Positions 21,755-33,887 of a DNA stretch of 64,000 nt are shown piece by piece. The notes under the pieces are model-generated. The model saw only the letters and a list, made by a program, of their open reading frames with translations. It did no database searches and was not told where the DNA came from. The DNA lies in NCBI GenBank assembly GCA_037576215.1, contig JBANDB010000021.1:868001-932000 (forward strand), written 5' to 3'. Every line of letters starts with the position of its first letter. Position 1 is the stretch's first letter. A program made the position numbers and the translations under genes. The stretch is from Armillaria gallica (Eukaryota; Basidiomycota; Agaricomycetes; Agaricales; Physalacriaceae).

Positions 21755-24700
21755 GGTGCGCAAGATTAACGGCTACCTGTAGCTGATGATTCGGAGTGAA
21801 GGAGCGTGGCTGTTTGCGCATGGATACGGACGTTTATTAGTAGCCTTCCAACCAGTTCATTTTAGTCGCATTCTTTTAAAGATGGGGATAGCCACTACGT
21901 AGTATTTGCCATGTTCAAGTTACGATTGTCATGCATCACTAATCACCAAGGGAAATCTCCAACACTTTCCAGTGCGGCGAACGCAGCCAAAGCTGTAATG
22001 CAGGTAATATTCTCATTGGAGGTAATATGCTGATGGATACTTGGAAAAGGGAACATACGACGAGGTCACCACCTAAACGGTGATTTGCCCAGTTGCAATA
22101 CATTTGACTTCAAAGCTTCACCTGAAGAATGCACAATGTGATTTGATAGATTATTGAGGTAGAGAAGCTCATTTTGAAAGAGATAAGCCAAATGATCTGG
22201 CCATACAGAGAGAGAGAGAGAGCCGGTTCCAGAGTCCCAAACTCGACGAAAAGAAGTCTGTATCAAATAGCCCCGAAGGATGGGTGCTTTGAATGACTTC
22301 GCCGTCTGAGAGGTTTACTGGCCAGGATGGAGCTATCAACTTTATCACAACATAATTTCCCCAGTTAGTAGCAGCAGGCGCAAATATGACTGTCCTTGAG
22401 AGTAAGCGCACCACAAACGTTGCCATCTTTTTCCCTTGAATGACCTCATATGTGGAACTTACGGTCATCAAAGACGTCTTTCCTCTTCGCAGTGCCGTAG
22501 ACCTGTAAGGGCCAGGGAATATCGAGCTGAACCATCGCAAATGGTGTAGAGCCTGTAGTGGCGGTGAGGGATTTCCCTTGTCCATAGCCAGTTTATGGGA
22601 AAGATGGATAGTCGATACACGCTATAGGTGATCTTCCCGTGGTGGTTTCGGAGCCCAGCGTCCGCCTCCTTCCGAGTCGAATACACCGCTTGGGGTTTAA
22701 CCGCGTACTAATCCAGCATTTCGCATATGAGAGGCGGCATATAAACTATGGGAAGGGTACATACTTTGGACCATGCGTCTGCGGCGGCCATTTGGATCTG
22801 GTATTCACTGGTCCATATATTCGTTTCGAACATTTAAAATGCTGTTGTAGTCCCTCAATAAAGGATATGCACCTGACGAGTTCGGAGTGACGAGGGAGAA
22901 GATGATATGTGACGACTTATATTACGTTCAGGCTCTGTGGTATCCAAGAGCGAGTACTTAATGGTCCCCCCGCTTTCAAAACAACACTGCGCAACCTAAC
23001 CGCAAGCTCTATCGGTATAGGAAAGAGTAAACAGGTCTTAGCCACCGGTATATTTGTGCCTAAGCTCAAAGATAAGCACACTGGAATACAGTGCGAGACA
23101 GCTGACGTACCGGTACCCTAACATCTCATCGACTGCATTTGTTTGCACATTCTCTCATAGCCGTGAAGTCAACCCTTCCAACGTTCTTTGCGGTTCCAGG
23201 GCCAACACCGATAAGCTCCCATTGACTATACATGTCCTACACTACGGAGAAGCGTGCCCCACCCTCGTTCCTCCCGGCACCTGCGTGATTCTCCTCTCGG
23301 GAGCATATATACCCCGGTAGAAAGGAAGGACGTCAGGAGGAACATAAGTTTCCAGAGGTGTTCTTGATAACTGAGTACGCCGGTGTCGTCGCCGCCTATC
23401 AAAAGGTTAGCCTAACCGTTTGCCTGGGGATCGCAGTCGTAAGACGAACCCAAGTCTCTTCCTTCCCTCTCATTAGGTAGAGCATTCTCTAATTCTGTGA
23501 GCACCGAGGCAAACAGTCGACGGTGCATCCGCGTTTCCCCAGTCGTTCGAAGTCTAACCCTGATGTTTCTCAAGAATAAGTGCAAAGCAATCAAAGCAGC
23601 GCAATTGGACATGTACCAAATAGTGGCCACCACCTAGCTCAGGCAATCAGTCTTCTTCTACAACGCAGTTCCGGCCCTCCGTACGCCTACCTGCGAGGGT
23701 CACAAAGTAATAGTCTAGAAATACGGAGACTGTCAGAAGTGACAACCATAAGTATTCACTGGTAATGTAGTCAGTCATAGCTCTTCCAAAAATGCAGTCA
23801 TTAACCCACCTTAGAACGATGCCAGAGCTTATACAAAATCGGAGTCATAGCCCCTCCCCGCCCAGCATTCTGTACCAGCAATCTCATCGTGACCAGTTCC
23901 GGCTCTTCTTCCCTTGGATATTACTTGGCCAGCTCCATCACAAGCTGATCCTCGGTTCCAGACGTGAACTTTGAAAGTTTTGATCGTGCACCTGTGAGAT
24001 CCGGACAACGCTGTGCAGAACAGGGCGGTGACTGAAAGGGTGTGCGGCGAATGTAGACCGTTGTCGCATTCCCAATCATATGGGGTAGTCTCGCCTCCAG
24101 AGCGCTCAGATCATAGGAAGACGATCATTACGTATCGGTCATCTAGGGAAGGAAGTAAGGGTCGAGTTACCGAATAGGACCAAGCAAGCTTCCCCGTGAG
24201 GCTCATTTCAATTTGCAATTCTTCGTGTTCCCCACTGTAGCCTCAAAATCGCATCAGACTCGATGCCGGCTCGATTACACGGGATACTGCATTCAGAGAG
24301 TTATCCTCTTTTTGTTTTTCTGTGTACCTATTCGCTTTATTTTTATCAAAAGAGGTCACAGCATTGCATCAATTGTAGTTGAAGCTCCTTTAGATCTCCG
24401 TGTTTAACGCTGCCGCTCACAGTGAGGTTGACTCGGGCAGGGTATGCTATATACCCCTCATTAGTTCCTCTAATTTTGTAAATTTTACTAGGAACTCGCG
24501 CCTCGGCGGGAAAAGTCCCTATCGCATCCCAGCGGGTCAGGTTCGAAGATCTCGAGGTGAGGCACGATAGCATGCGTACTAACTCGTTCAGGAGGTAGTA
24601 CTAACACCTGTGCCTTTCTTCTTGAGATGTCTTACAGAAGCAGATGCTAACAACACGAAATTCGGACCCTAAATGTCCAGCCCGTTGCACCGCCTGAGGG

Positions 24701-25174
24701 TAAAGCACGTATCTAGTTTCATGCACATCTTCGGTACGTTCGGGAATGTTATTCAGCTAGGATGCTTTCCTGGCTTGGAGGGAAAGCGTAAGAGTTTCCC
24801 TGGCTGTCCCACCCGAGTTGGCCATTATCACGGACCCCTTCTCCGCAGCTTTAACAGATTTATTGACGAGGTGTTTGGGAGAGTATGTAAGATCCGAATC
24901 TACATCCTGACCTCTTACACTCTAGGATGTGATCATAACTCACATCTACTGAGGGGAAGTGAACGCACGCCATCCTGGTCACGTAACTCCCTCAGTCAAT
25001 ACTCTTACGCAAGGACAACGATTCGGATTTAAAGGTCCAGACATCACAGAGTCTCTCAAGCAAGTATATGAGCCCCAGGTTTAAGACTATCTCTCCCGGG
25101 ACACTTTGTTAGTAGCATATTGATGAACAAAGTCTTTTTCGATGTGAAATTGGGGGTGGTGATATGTGCGGTAC

Positions 25175-25209
25175 CATTCCGTTTCGGGGCTGACTGTATT
25201 CATTCAGAA
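25175..25209 (+). repeat. 35-bp direct repeat, copy 1
   Basis: Matches 26268-26302 at 32 of 35 positions (core TTCGGGGCTGACTG). The sequence on either side is not alike. Function unknown; it may be a relic of a dispersed element. Confidence 0.5.
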
Positions 25210-26267
25210 CTCACGTGACGGGAGGTCTCGGCAACTGTTCCTGTTCGTCATTAATAGATGTACCCTCCTCTCTCATTCGAAGGATAGATTCATTCATTAC
25301 TTTCATTATGTCAAAATCATGTCTCGGCAAATGAAACCATCTCTTCACACGATTGCCGAATTTTAGGTCTTGCTTCACTATTCGTGTGTCGTCGCGGGCT
25401 AGATTTTGTACAGGGGAGAACGAGTCCAAGTCTTTGTTCGACGTCCCTCCCAAGTTCTCGCGATGCTACGTCGTCTACATCATTTTTGAGACCCGTATTT
25501 CCAGCTTAGCGAGTAAAATTGGCTAACGCAGTCCACGATTAGATGTCTTGCATCGTCCCCACCTTTCATTACTCATATCGCTCTGAAACTCGCGCATATT
25601 TCTTTTACACATTATTCAAAAACACGACGGATGAAATCCAATTTTACGGTCGGTGTTCCCAGGAAGGACTTTGAAAATCCAGCCCCTGGATTGAGGACTC
25701 ATTCATCCTGCATCCCAGCTCCTCGGGGAGTGACCCGTCCCCTAGTTTATATCAGCGCCCTCGGGGAAGTTACCTTCTCCTTCTATTTCGTGTTGCAGAC
25801 TACAGTGACGGCGATATTCTTCCTTCCTCCGTTTGGTTCACATAGCACCTGTTTGTCAAGCCCCTGCTTTTTTCCCCCGTAGCCTGGCTCTATTGATAAA
25901 TTAATTTGTCCGAACTTTTGTTGCTGGGAACGAACTTGCGCTCGGAACCTTATTGTACTGACGATCCTACCTCTCCCCAGCATGATTCGTATCGACGACA
26001 TGACTCCGCTATTGGCCAGAATATCGGTGACTTCCAATAGGCGTACCAGGCGTACCACTCTAATGTCTTGTGGCAGCTTTCCGTTTTGATCCTCGAAAGA
26101 GTTGCCTGTGTAACCGTCCATATGGGGTGTAATGGTCTACATATGCCGACACTCAAAGAGGCATAAGATCCCTCGGATCTAAAATGACTCGCGGGGTTAA
26201 AGGTAACCTTAAGAATGGTGGAAGCTGACGAAAGCCGTTTTTGGTGAAGGGTTTCAATGGACAAACC

Positions 26268-26302
26268 CATTCCGTGTCGGGGCTGACTGCATTCATTTAG
26301 AA
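26268..26302 (+). repeat. 35-bp direct repeat, copy 2
   Basis: Partner of 25175-25209, same orientation, about 1.1 kb apart, with three mismatches. Confidence 0.5.
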
Positions 26303-28778
26303 GGAGCAAGAATGGGGTTTCAGCAGCTATTGTTGTTACCTCGCACTCACAGAATTATTACGATATTGTTTCGCCTGGTCGCTCCACCGATGAGAGGCTT
26401 TGCCCTGTTGACGATCTGGATTCAGATACTACACAACTGACCGGCTACTTCAGGATTCTGTACCTGCCAGAATCGGGCGTCGGTGCATGCAGCCATCCTG
26501 TCACACGACGAACACTTTTTTGGTCCTGTTTCATACGGAATCCCGGCAGGGATTTGGTGCAGGGTAGCGATTGCGCAATAGTTTTTCGGGATGCCTGTTC
26601 AAGCTAAGCTCTGGCGGTCAGTGGTATCTATGTTCAATGTCTCAGTCCCCTTCTACCTCTCAGATACGGCACCTACATTAGTCTGAGATCGCTATGATTC
26701 TTAGATCACTACGGCGATATTACAGAAATGTATAGTCGGCACATTCCATGCGCATCAGACCTAAACCGAACAGCGTCTACGAGCCATTGTTAGAGGGTTT
26801 GGCTACAAGGATACATGTGCATATGGGTCAAGTTCAAGGAACGAATATAAGACATACACAGACAATTCAAAGAATTTGCCCACGTAGGTAGAACGCTCGA
26901 TGTCCGTATGTCATGTGGACTGTATAACATCCACCGTAGGATGTCGGTGTCTTTGGTTCCGTTGTGAAAGTGTGTACATCATTACAGGCTCGGGGTCGCT
27001 GCGAAAAGGTCGTTCAAATTCGCCCTCAAATCCGTTCTTGGTGCGGAAGAGGAAAGATAACACAAACCCAGCGCCTCTTCACCAGAAATTGAAACCCCGT
27101 CTCTTGTCGATTTCCGGAGGCGCCAGAGCTAAGAGATAAGTACATGATGATGATTGCCCTTCTCTCCCTGTGCACAGAGGATATTGCACTTCAACGTCAA
27201 GTATACCCACTGTCGCCGGACGCCCTTAATTTTCATACTATCACTGTTTGATCCGCACTCTCGGACTCAGGAACAATGATATGTATCGCCCTATCAACTA
27301 AGTGCAGCCGTCTGCGATGTCACGATGACTCTCTTTATATATTACGTCCCAGCCACGTTCGACGCATGAGGTAGTCAAGATCGGCCGTCATATGGTCAAT
27401 TGTACGCGTGTTTTCTTTAGCTCTGATATCTGTAACATATCATCACCCGAAGTAAAATTAAAAACCGTTTCTCTATCCATTTTACTAAAAGTTCCCAGCC
27501 TTGTGAAAAATTTAAACCTATTGCATTTCAATCAGTGGCACATCAATTGCTAGTGGCTGTAGTGTTTTTTGGTGAATAAGGAGATATTACATTGGTATCC
27601 GAACATCTCTGGAATAATGCCGTCGAATTAATAGGCTGTGAAAGGAGCAGATTCACCCAGAAATGAGACGTCCTCCCCTAACATATGGAATGGGGAGAAC
27701 GAGCCAGAATATTCAAGCAAGCTAGAACTTCTAAAGATAGCAATGCATATCTCATCATCATATTCTCTGTCTTCCAATTCTAGTATAATTCACATTGTTT
27801 GCTCCGAGATATGTGTTTTTCTGGAAATCGCATCATTGACCAGGTTGGAACTCTATAATTGTCCACCAGCCCTTCTGGAGTATCTGACCCAGAATTGCGG
27901 TTCCACGTGTCGAACACACCGGATGTAGTCACTCCGTCCAAGTTTTTTATAACTTCCCGTCTCCGATTCAGTAGGCATCGTTACTGACCTTGTGCCAAGA
28001 AGATCGGAATACTTACTTGTAAGGGAACTCCCAGTCAGCGAGGTTTACAATAGTTATGAGGCTCTCAGGCAACGAGTATTGCAGCTTGCCAGGACACCTT
28101 GGAATCTTCGTACTTGCTTCTATATCGCGTTTCCGACTTCACGAGTCGTGACACTGGGAGCTGTGGCGCGGTCCGGTCCTCCGTGATCTCATGAGCGAGC
28201 TCAAAGGCAAGGTTTGGAGGTTTCTCCGTAATTTCTCATTGTTCATAGCTCACTTTGGGTCAGGAAGCTTTGCACTATCGCACCAGTCATCCTAGAAAAC
28301 AACATGATACACTTCCAACGTTGGTATAATTCTTTCGACAGAAGAAAAGCGCTCGCTTAAAATCTACAACAACGGGTTCACACACAGTCCTTTCCTTTCC
28401 TCACTCTGTCCCTGCAACGCAGATCCCATGGTCTCCATTGCAGCCGGTTTCTAACTCTGTTCGCATGCGTGACCCTTAAGCACGAGCTGTTTTGAGAAGG
28501 CATTTAAGTCGCGGCGTCACTTAGATAACGATATCGGATAAGCAATTGTACACATATCATTTCATTCCTGAACGTCTCTGCACTATTCTCTCCCCGCATA
28601 TTTCAGCTCCTTTTCGTAGCTTACAAAAGACCGCGTCCTATTTCTAGATCGGGACGTCCTCCTGTTTTTACGACTCCGCTGTACGTCTCACAGGAGGCGT
28701 CGTGGAGTCGACGAGCCGGATGTCTGACGCGAGTATCGTTTGTCTTGAAGGACAAATCGTCCCACTTACTTTCAACAG

Positions 28779-28831
28779 GGTACTCTCATGATTGTCATCA
28801 AACGCGACAGTAGAGGAATAGTAACTTTGCT
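28779..28831 (+). repeat. Exon-like 53-bp repeat, copy 1 (donor lost)
   Basis: Preceded by a CAACAG acceptor-like sequence. Reads GTLMIVIKRDSRGIVTL. Its partner at 33382-33434 reads GTQLVLIKRDSGGTVTL. Many of the nucleotide differences are silent or conservative, which suggests a once-selected coding exon. Where the partner has GTGAGA after the exon, this copy has CTAACC, so the donor is lost. The gene family is not recognised. Confidence 0.4.
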
Positions 28832-29597
28832 CTAACCAGTAATTCAGCTTCGTGGTCGTAGTGACACGCTGATTCCGTCAGATCTTAGGGCCACGGGTGT
28901 GTCTAATGGCTAGTATGAGAATACAAAGATAGGATGGGACTGCACCTTAGTGCATGAACGGCGGAACGCGTCAATTGTGGCATCCAAGCGGCTCGAATTC
29001 TCTGAGTGTTACACAAGATAGATATAGGCACCTCTTGATAATAATCACAAGTTCCGCACCATTTTCCGGAATGTTTGTTTCAATAGGGTCACTCACGACC
29101 AAACAATCGGAGACCGAGGCGTACATCCTATCATGGAAACCCCTCCACCCAAAAAAAGTATGTCGCTCACATTTAATCAGTCACAAATATACTTACTTTC
29201 ATCTTCATCCCCGAAGTACAGTCTTGTCACAGTGTACTCCATCCTGGGACTGGGTAGGGAACGATTCGAATCATAGGCCTCAAATAGAGGTGCTTCTTAA
29301 CCATCCGCACATGCGGCTCTGCGTCTAGAACGTAATATCCTGCACGCACATTGGGAAGCCACAATGAGTCCATTTCCGGGAGTTTCCACAGCTAGGTAGC
29401 CGTTGCCGTTATCGACAATTCCAGGATGCTGTACTCAGCCTTGTGTATGGTGCAGTCGCAGTGTAGGTAATAATCCTTTTTCTTGGTGTTGCTAACCTCG
29501 CATCTACGTAGGGCCGTCGGTGTGTTTCGAGGTTACCTGTAAGAAAGAAGAAGTTGGAATCGTCGCATGGAAATATGAGAACATAACGAACCTATTA

Positions 29598-29921
29598 GGG
29601 GGGGTCAGAGTAGGCAATTATGCCTCGATTATGAGAACGATTATGAAAACGATTATGGGCCCGCTGTTTGAGCCGGAGACGCCGTCGAAATGCTTCTTCG
29701 AAGCCCGCGGTGACGTCGCTTCCCCAAATGAGGCAGGAGGCATAATCGTCGAAGCCATAATCGTCCCCATAATCGCTCGTAATTGTATAACCTCCTCCGG
29801 AGGAGGTTATGCGATTACGGCCGATGTCGATTATTCCCACGATTATGGACTCATAATCGTTGCATAATCGCCTTCATAATCGCTCTCATAATCGCTCATA
29901 ATCCTGTACTCTGACCCCCCC
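29598..29921. mobile_element. Inverted-repeat element with TA target duplication (MITE-like, 324 bp)
   Basis: Perfect 15-bp terminal inverted repeats (GGGGGGGTCAGAGTA) are flanked by TA on both sides (29596-29597 and 29922-29923). Inside each end lie several near-tandem 10-12 bp units with core CGATTATG, pointing inward on the left and complementary on the right. A perfect 24-bp palindrome is near the middle (29787-29810). No transposase frame exists. The open frames inside are by-products of the repeats. A TA duplication is typical of Tc1/mariner-related families and partly of PIF/Harbinger (TWA), so the superfamily is left open. Confidence 0.8.
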
Positions 29922-29929
29922 TATTGTCG

Positions 29930-32900
29930 TACTCAAACAGCTTCTTGTTTGGTTTTCTAGATTTGTGGCGAGCAGATACAGTAAATATAGTTGAGCGACG
30001 CAACGAGGAAGAATCAAGGCTCGAGGAATGTCGCTCAGATCATGTCGTAGAATCTAATAAGAAGGGACTAATGTTCCGGACAGGATGCTCTATATCTTAC
30101 TCACCTTCACAACGGAACTCAGAGAGCAAAAGAGAACGGGCTATGGAGGTGCACGGTCGACGGACGCGTCGGAAGAAAGGAGGCATTATAATGCGAGCTC
30201 TTGATTGCTTTCTTACATTGCCCGGGCTGATGAAATGTGCCTAACTCTCGCTTTCTCCAGTTATCTGTGGTCGTAGATAGACGTTTGGGAACAAAGTAAG
30301 ACAATGCATGAACATACTCATGATTTTTTTCTTCAAGTCGAGGCGAGAGACCGCGGTCGAGAAAAAAGAGCGAATGAGGGAAGTAGTATAGTCAGATACG
30401 GAATTGTGCGGCGTGCGCTCGTACCTCGACGCTCCACTTCCTGCATAGTGACGCTATTCTGTGTGGAGAGAAGAACTTGGAATAGGAAATTATTTTCGGA
30501 GATTTCTTCGTGTTTTGGAGATGTATTGTTGTGGGTTGACTCTCCATGTTTGGATGGTCAGGGAGGCTATTAGAGATGTCGAATGACGAGTCCGACCTGA
30601 GCTAAGTATAAACTCACCTAGAGGCTTCATTCTCTTTCAAAATTCAGGGAATTCCCTTAGCACTGATTTCATATCTCGGTCCTCGAAGTATTTAGTTGCG
30701 TACCAAGTACCGAGGCTAGTCATTATGCCATATGGATTTGATATGGATCTGGGTTCAGTCAATTCTTTGTCACCGGTCGGTTGCGTTACCGGGAATTTAA
30801 CACCAACTCATGAGCTGAGAGAATAGCGACAGTTCTTCGCTCTGGTAAGAAAGTAGATAGGTAGATTGCCAACAAGATTACTGACGAATGACGTAACACG
30901 TGGAAAACAGGGGAAATGGTAAATGATGCGATCAACGAAAATGGAAGGAATGTGACCGATTGTGACTGTCAATTTGAAATCTTTAACATGAACATTGTCG
31001 TTTTTCCAAATTGTTTCTTTCGACTAGCAAGAGGTATCCGCCAGCCGTTGTTGGGTCGGAACTTGTATGATCAAAACTGATTCCGTACCTGCTTGACTAT
31101 GATTGCCGTCACTGTTGCGTCTAATTCTAGTTGCTCCCCAGTTCCAACTGCTTCGATCACGACTATATAACACCTCTTCGGCGGACTACAATGAGGGGCT
31201 CAATCGCTCGGCTACGGGTGACCCTTTATGACTAAAGCGCACACAGGCTATCTGGGCCGTTACGCGTCCTACTCGTCATAATGACCCCGGAATCAAGTCC
31301 GTATCACTCTACGTGCTGTCTTGCCCTGCCTCGGGAGCTGTGATAAAGCTCTAGCTGGTTTTTCCTTCTCCTCTGCAGCCGTATTCAATGACATCGTGGG
31401 GACACCATTCAAATTTGTACCGGATTCGCATCGAGGTTAGTCTAGGAAAATAACACCGTTTCTCCTCGCATTGTTTGTCTTCAGCCTCATTCGGAATCTT
31501 CTCTCCATCAACGCGGGTGCTGGTCGCCAAGATGGTGAGAGTGTACTCATGATACTACAGATAAGTCATCATCAGACCAACGGATCAGTCGATATACTAA
31601 TTAACAGCGGATGACGACCCGTACCCCCGCTTTTTGCGTAAAGAAGGCTCCAGTTATCTTACTGACTCGCCCTCCTCACACCAATGATCTTCAGCCGAAG
31701 GCTAGTCTTCTCGATGTCATATCTATCAACCAAGGTCATTCTCATGGAATTTTCAAACCCGGAAAGCTCTGTGAGTGAGAGAAGTTGATCAGCTATTCGT
31801 GATGAGTCCCGCTATGGCCTATATCGACATCCGTCGTATATCTCAGCTTCCGTCGTTGAACTTCCCTGTCTATGCCGCGTTTTTTTAGATACATCAAAAG
31901 ACTTTAGTCCGGATCTCACAGCGACGGCTTCCCCATCTATCTGCTGTATTGTCACTTCATGCTTCCACCTGAAACGTGAAGCCTGGTGTACGACAGCCTA
32001 GAACTTCGTAATCCTGCCTCGAGCTCGTCTGGGCGGGACCTGTTTCAACTTTGACCTATCGGACGCATTCCACATGCTACTGGTCTCCCGCCGACAGTCA
32101 CGGGCTGAAGTACGACACAGTTCTTGATCCCCGTCATTTGGCACTCTGTACCATAAAAACATAGTTGGCTTTCACTGTGGTGGTGTTCAACGCTCGTTCT
32201 GTGTAGCTTATCACGCATTCAATGGACATGTGCATTTCGTGACAGTCTGGGAGTCGGGTGCGCTTGGTATGAATGATCATTGATCATTGCGCGTGATAAG
32301 ATGGTTATCAGCTAGCATATCGAGTATGAGTCGGTATGAGCAATCGATACCACCTATCACCCCTGCTGTCTTCTTGCATAGTGTATATCTAGTAATTTCA
32401 TCTACGGTAGGTATAGTACCACCATTTCCGTTATTTCACCCTGCCATACATCAGGATTTAATCTGCCAAGTCTGGATAAAGCTTGGATATCACATCCTAG
32501 TCAAAAATTCATCAATTATAGGCGGCGACGGGCGGTCTTCACATTCACCCCCAATGCCCACAAGATGTTTAAAACTTCAATCAGACCTATTAACGACCGC
32601 CGAAGGTAATTGATCTCAAACAAGAAACACCGAGTCGGAGGAAGGAACGACTGTGAGATTTTCACGTCTCCCAATAGGATTGATGGTGTCCTTCAGACCT
32701 ATCGCCTTCACGCTTACTTCATTACTATGTCTTTTATTTAGCGGCGGCATGGTGAGTCACTCAGTACAAGATCGCTGCTGCAAGGACCATCTCGGAGTCG
32801 AAACCAGTGACCCAGCGCCGATCGCAATGTTCTTAAACACGAGCTCTCAGGCTCTCCTTCGTAACCGGACATCTATCACGCTGTTGCTAGTCTCCGGAGA

Positions 32901-33380
32901 TATACAAGTGCCTTACAGTAAAACAAAAGCAAGCGATACTGTAGCCACATCTTTGCTGTGAAAAGTCTTGGTGATGAGAGCATGGTAACTTTTGTGAATA
33001 CCCCTGGTTGATGGCTTGAGGGTGATTTCATCGGACGCGGTTTCCGTGCCTTCTATATTATCTAAGTTCGATTTCAGTTGCATGGCCCATTTCCTCGAGA
33101 TTAACTAAAGTATTTAAGTTATCGTGTCGCGTCGGTTTAGTTAGCACTTACCTCCCCGAACTGTTTCCACTATGAACGTTTTTGCAGTAGGCACACGCGT
33201 CATTCACAACCTGTCGATACTACTTACTTCTTTAGGCTGGTTCACGCGTTTCGTTCTTCGACTCGAACGGGCAACTGTTAACCGGAGTCGTACAGTCCAC
33301 GAGTCGTTTGACGGATGTTAGTAATCTTTTGTTTCGACGACTTTGGAATGGAATGGTGCAACTGACATCAACATATTTCA
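29930..33380. other. No convincing gene
   Basis: About 3.4 kb with only short open frames (29924-30244 and 32287-32613 on plus are the longest), without recognisable motifs or consistent splicing. A small ATGATCATTGATCAT repeat is at about 32275. Confidence 0.35.
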
Positions 33381-33381
33381 G

Positions 33382-33434
33382 GGTACGCAATTGGTTCTCA
33401 TCAAGCGCGATAGTGGGGGGACCGTAACCTTGCC
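33382..33434 (+). repeat. Exon-like 53-bp repeat, copy 2
   Basis: Follows a TTTCAG acceptor and precedes a GTGAGA donor. Reads GTQLVLIKRDSGGTVTL, parallel to 28779-28831. An open frame beginning MNVFAVGTRVIHN at about 33171-33320 lies just upstream and could be an earlier exon, but this is not confirmed. Confidence 0.4.
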
Positions 33435-33887
33435 GTGAGAAACCCGTTATATGTTATTGGTGCCCAACATCTTATGAGCGTAGAGCTGCAAGCGTGTTTA
33501 CTATCAACGTCTAATTGGTGACGAGAAGAGTGGGTGGAGGATGGTAGAAAGCGTCTATAACAATACCCACAACGTTCTTGATTTTTTTGTCAAATGAACC
33601 CAGATATTTATGCTACGAGTGGCTGTTGACTTGAGAGAGAACTCCGAAAGACCCATATACATAATAGGATCGCGTCGTGGAAACGCTAATCACGAGATCG
33701 ACGCGTCAAAGGCTTGTGTAGCACATTTATACTTTCTAGAAGAAAGGGTCTCGTCCCGTGTCAGACAGAGCTAAATTACCCCTTCGATCACCTCATCGAC
33801 GGAGCCATGAATGTGCCTTAACAACCGATTATGCACAGCAGGATTCAGGGCTTCAAGGTTGACATTGCGCCGGGGACGGAAACAATG

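Larger units (their letters stand above)
21770..29500. other. Gene desert
   Basis: Almost 8 kb without a recognisable gene. Open frames are short, overlap on both strands and share no motif with known families. An anonymous minus-strand frame at 22169-22585 has a hydrophobic stretch but no splice-consistent extension. A GA dinucleotide run is at about 22207-22222. Two small internal repeats are listed separately. The sequence does not resemble the duplicated blocks elsewhere in the window. Confidence 0.4.

Noticed and set aside
24537..24560. GGTTCGAA, resembling a tRNA B box
   Set aside because: No matching A box or cloverleaf could be drawn with a seven-base acceptor stem.
29520..29867. Open frames of 115 and 81 codons in the inverted-repeat element
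   Set aside because: They are products of the CGATTATG units and the palindrome; both strands are open for the same reason and no motif is present.
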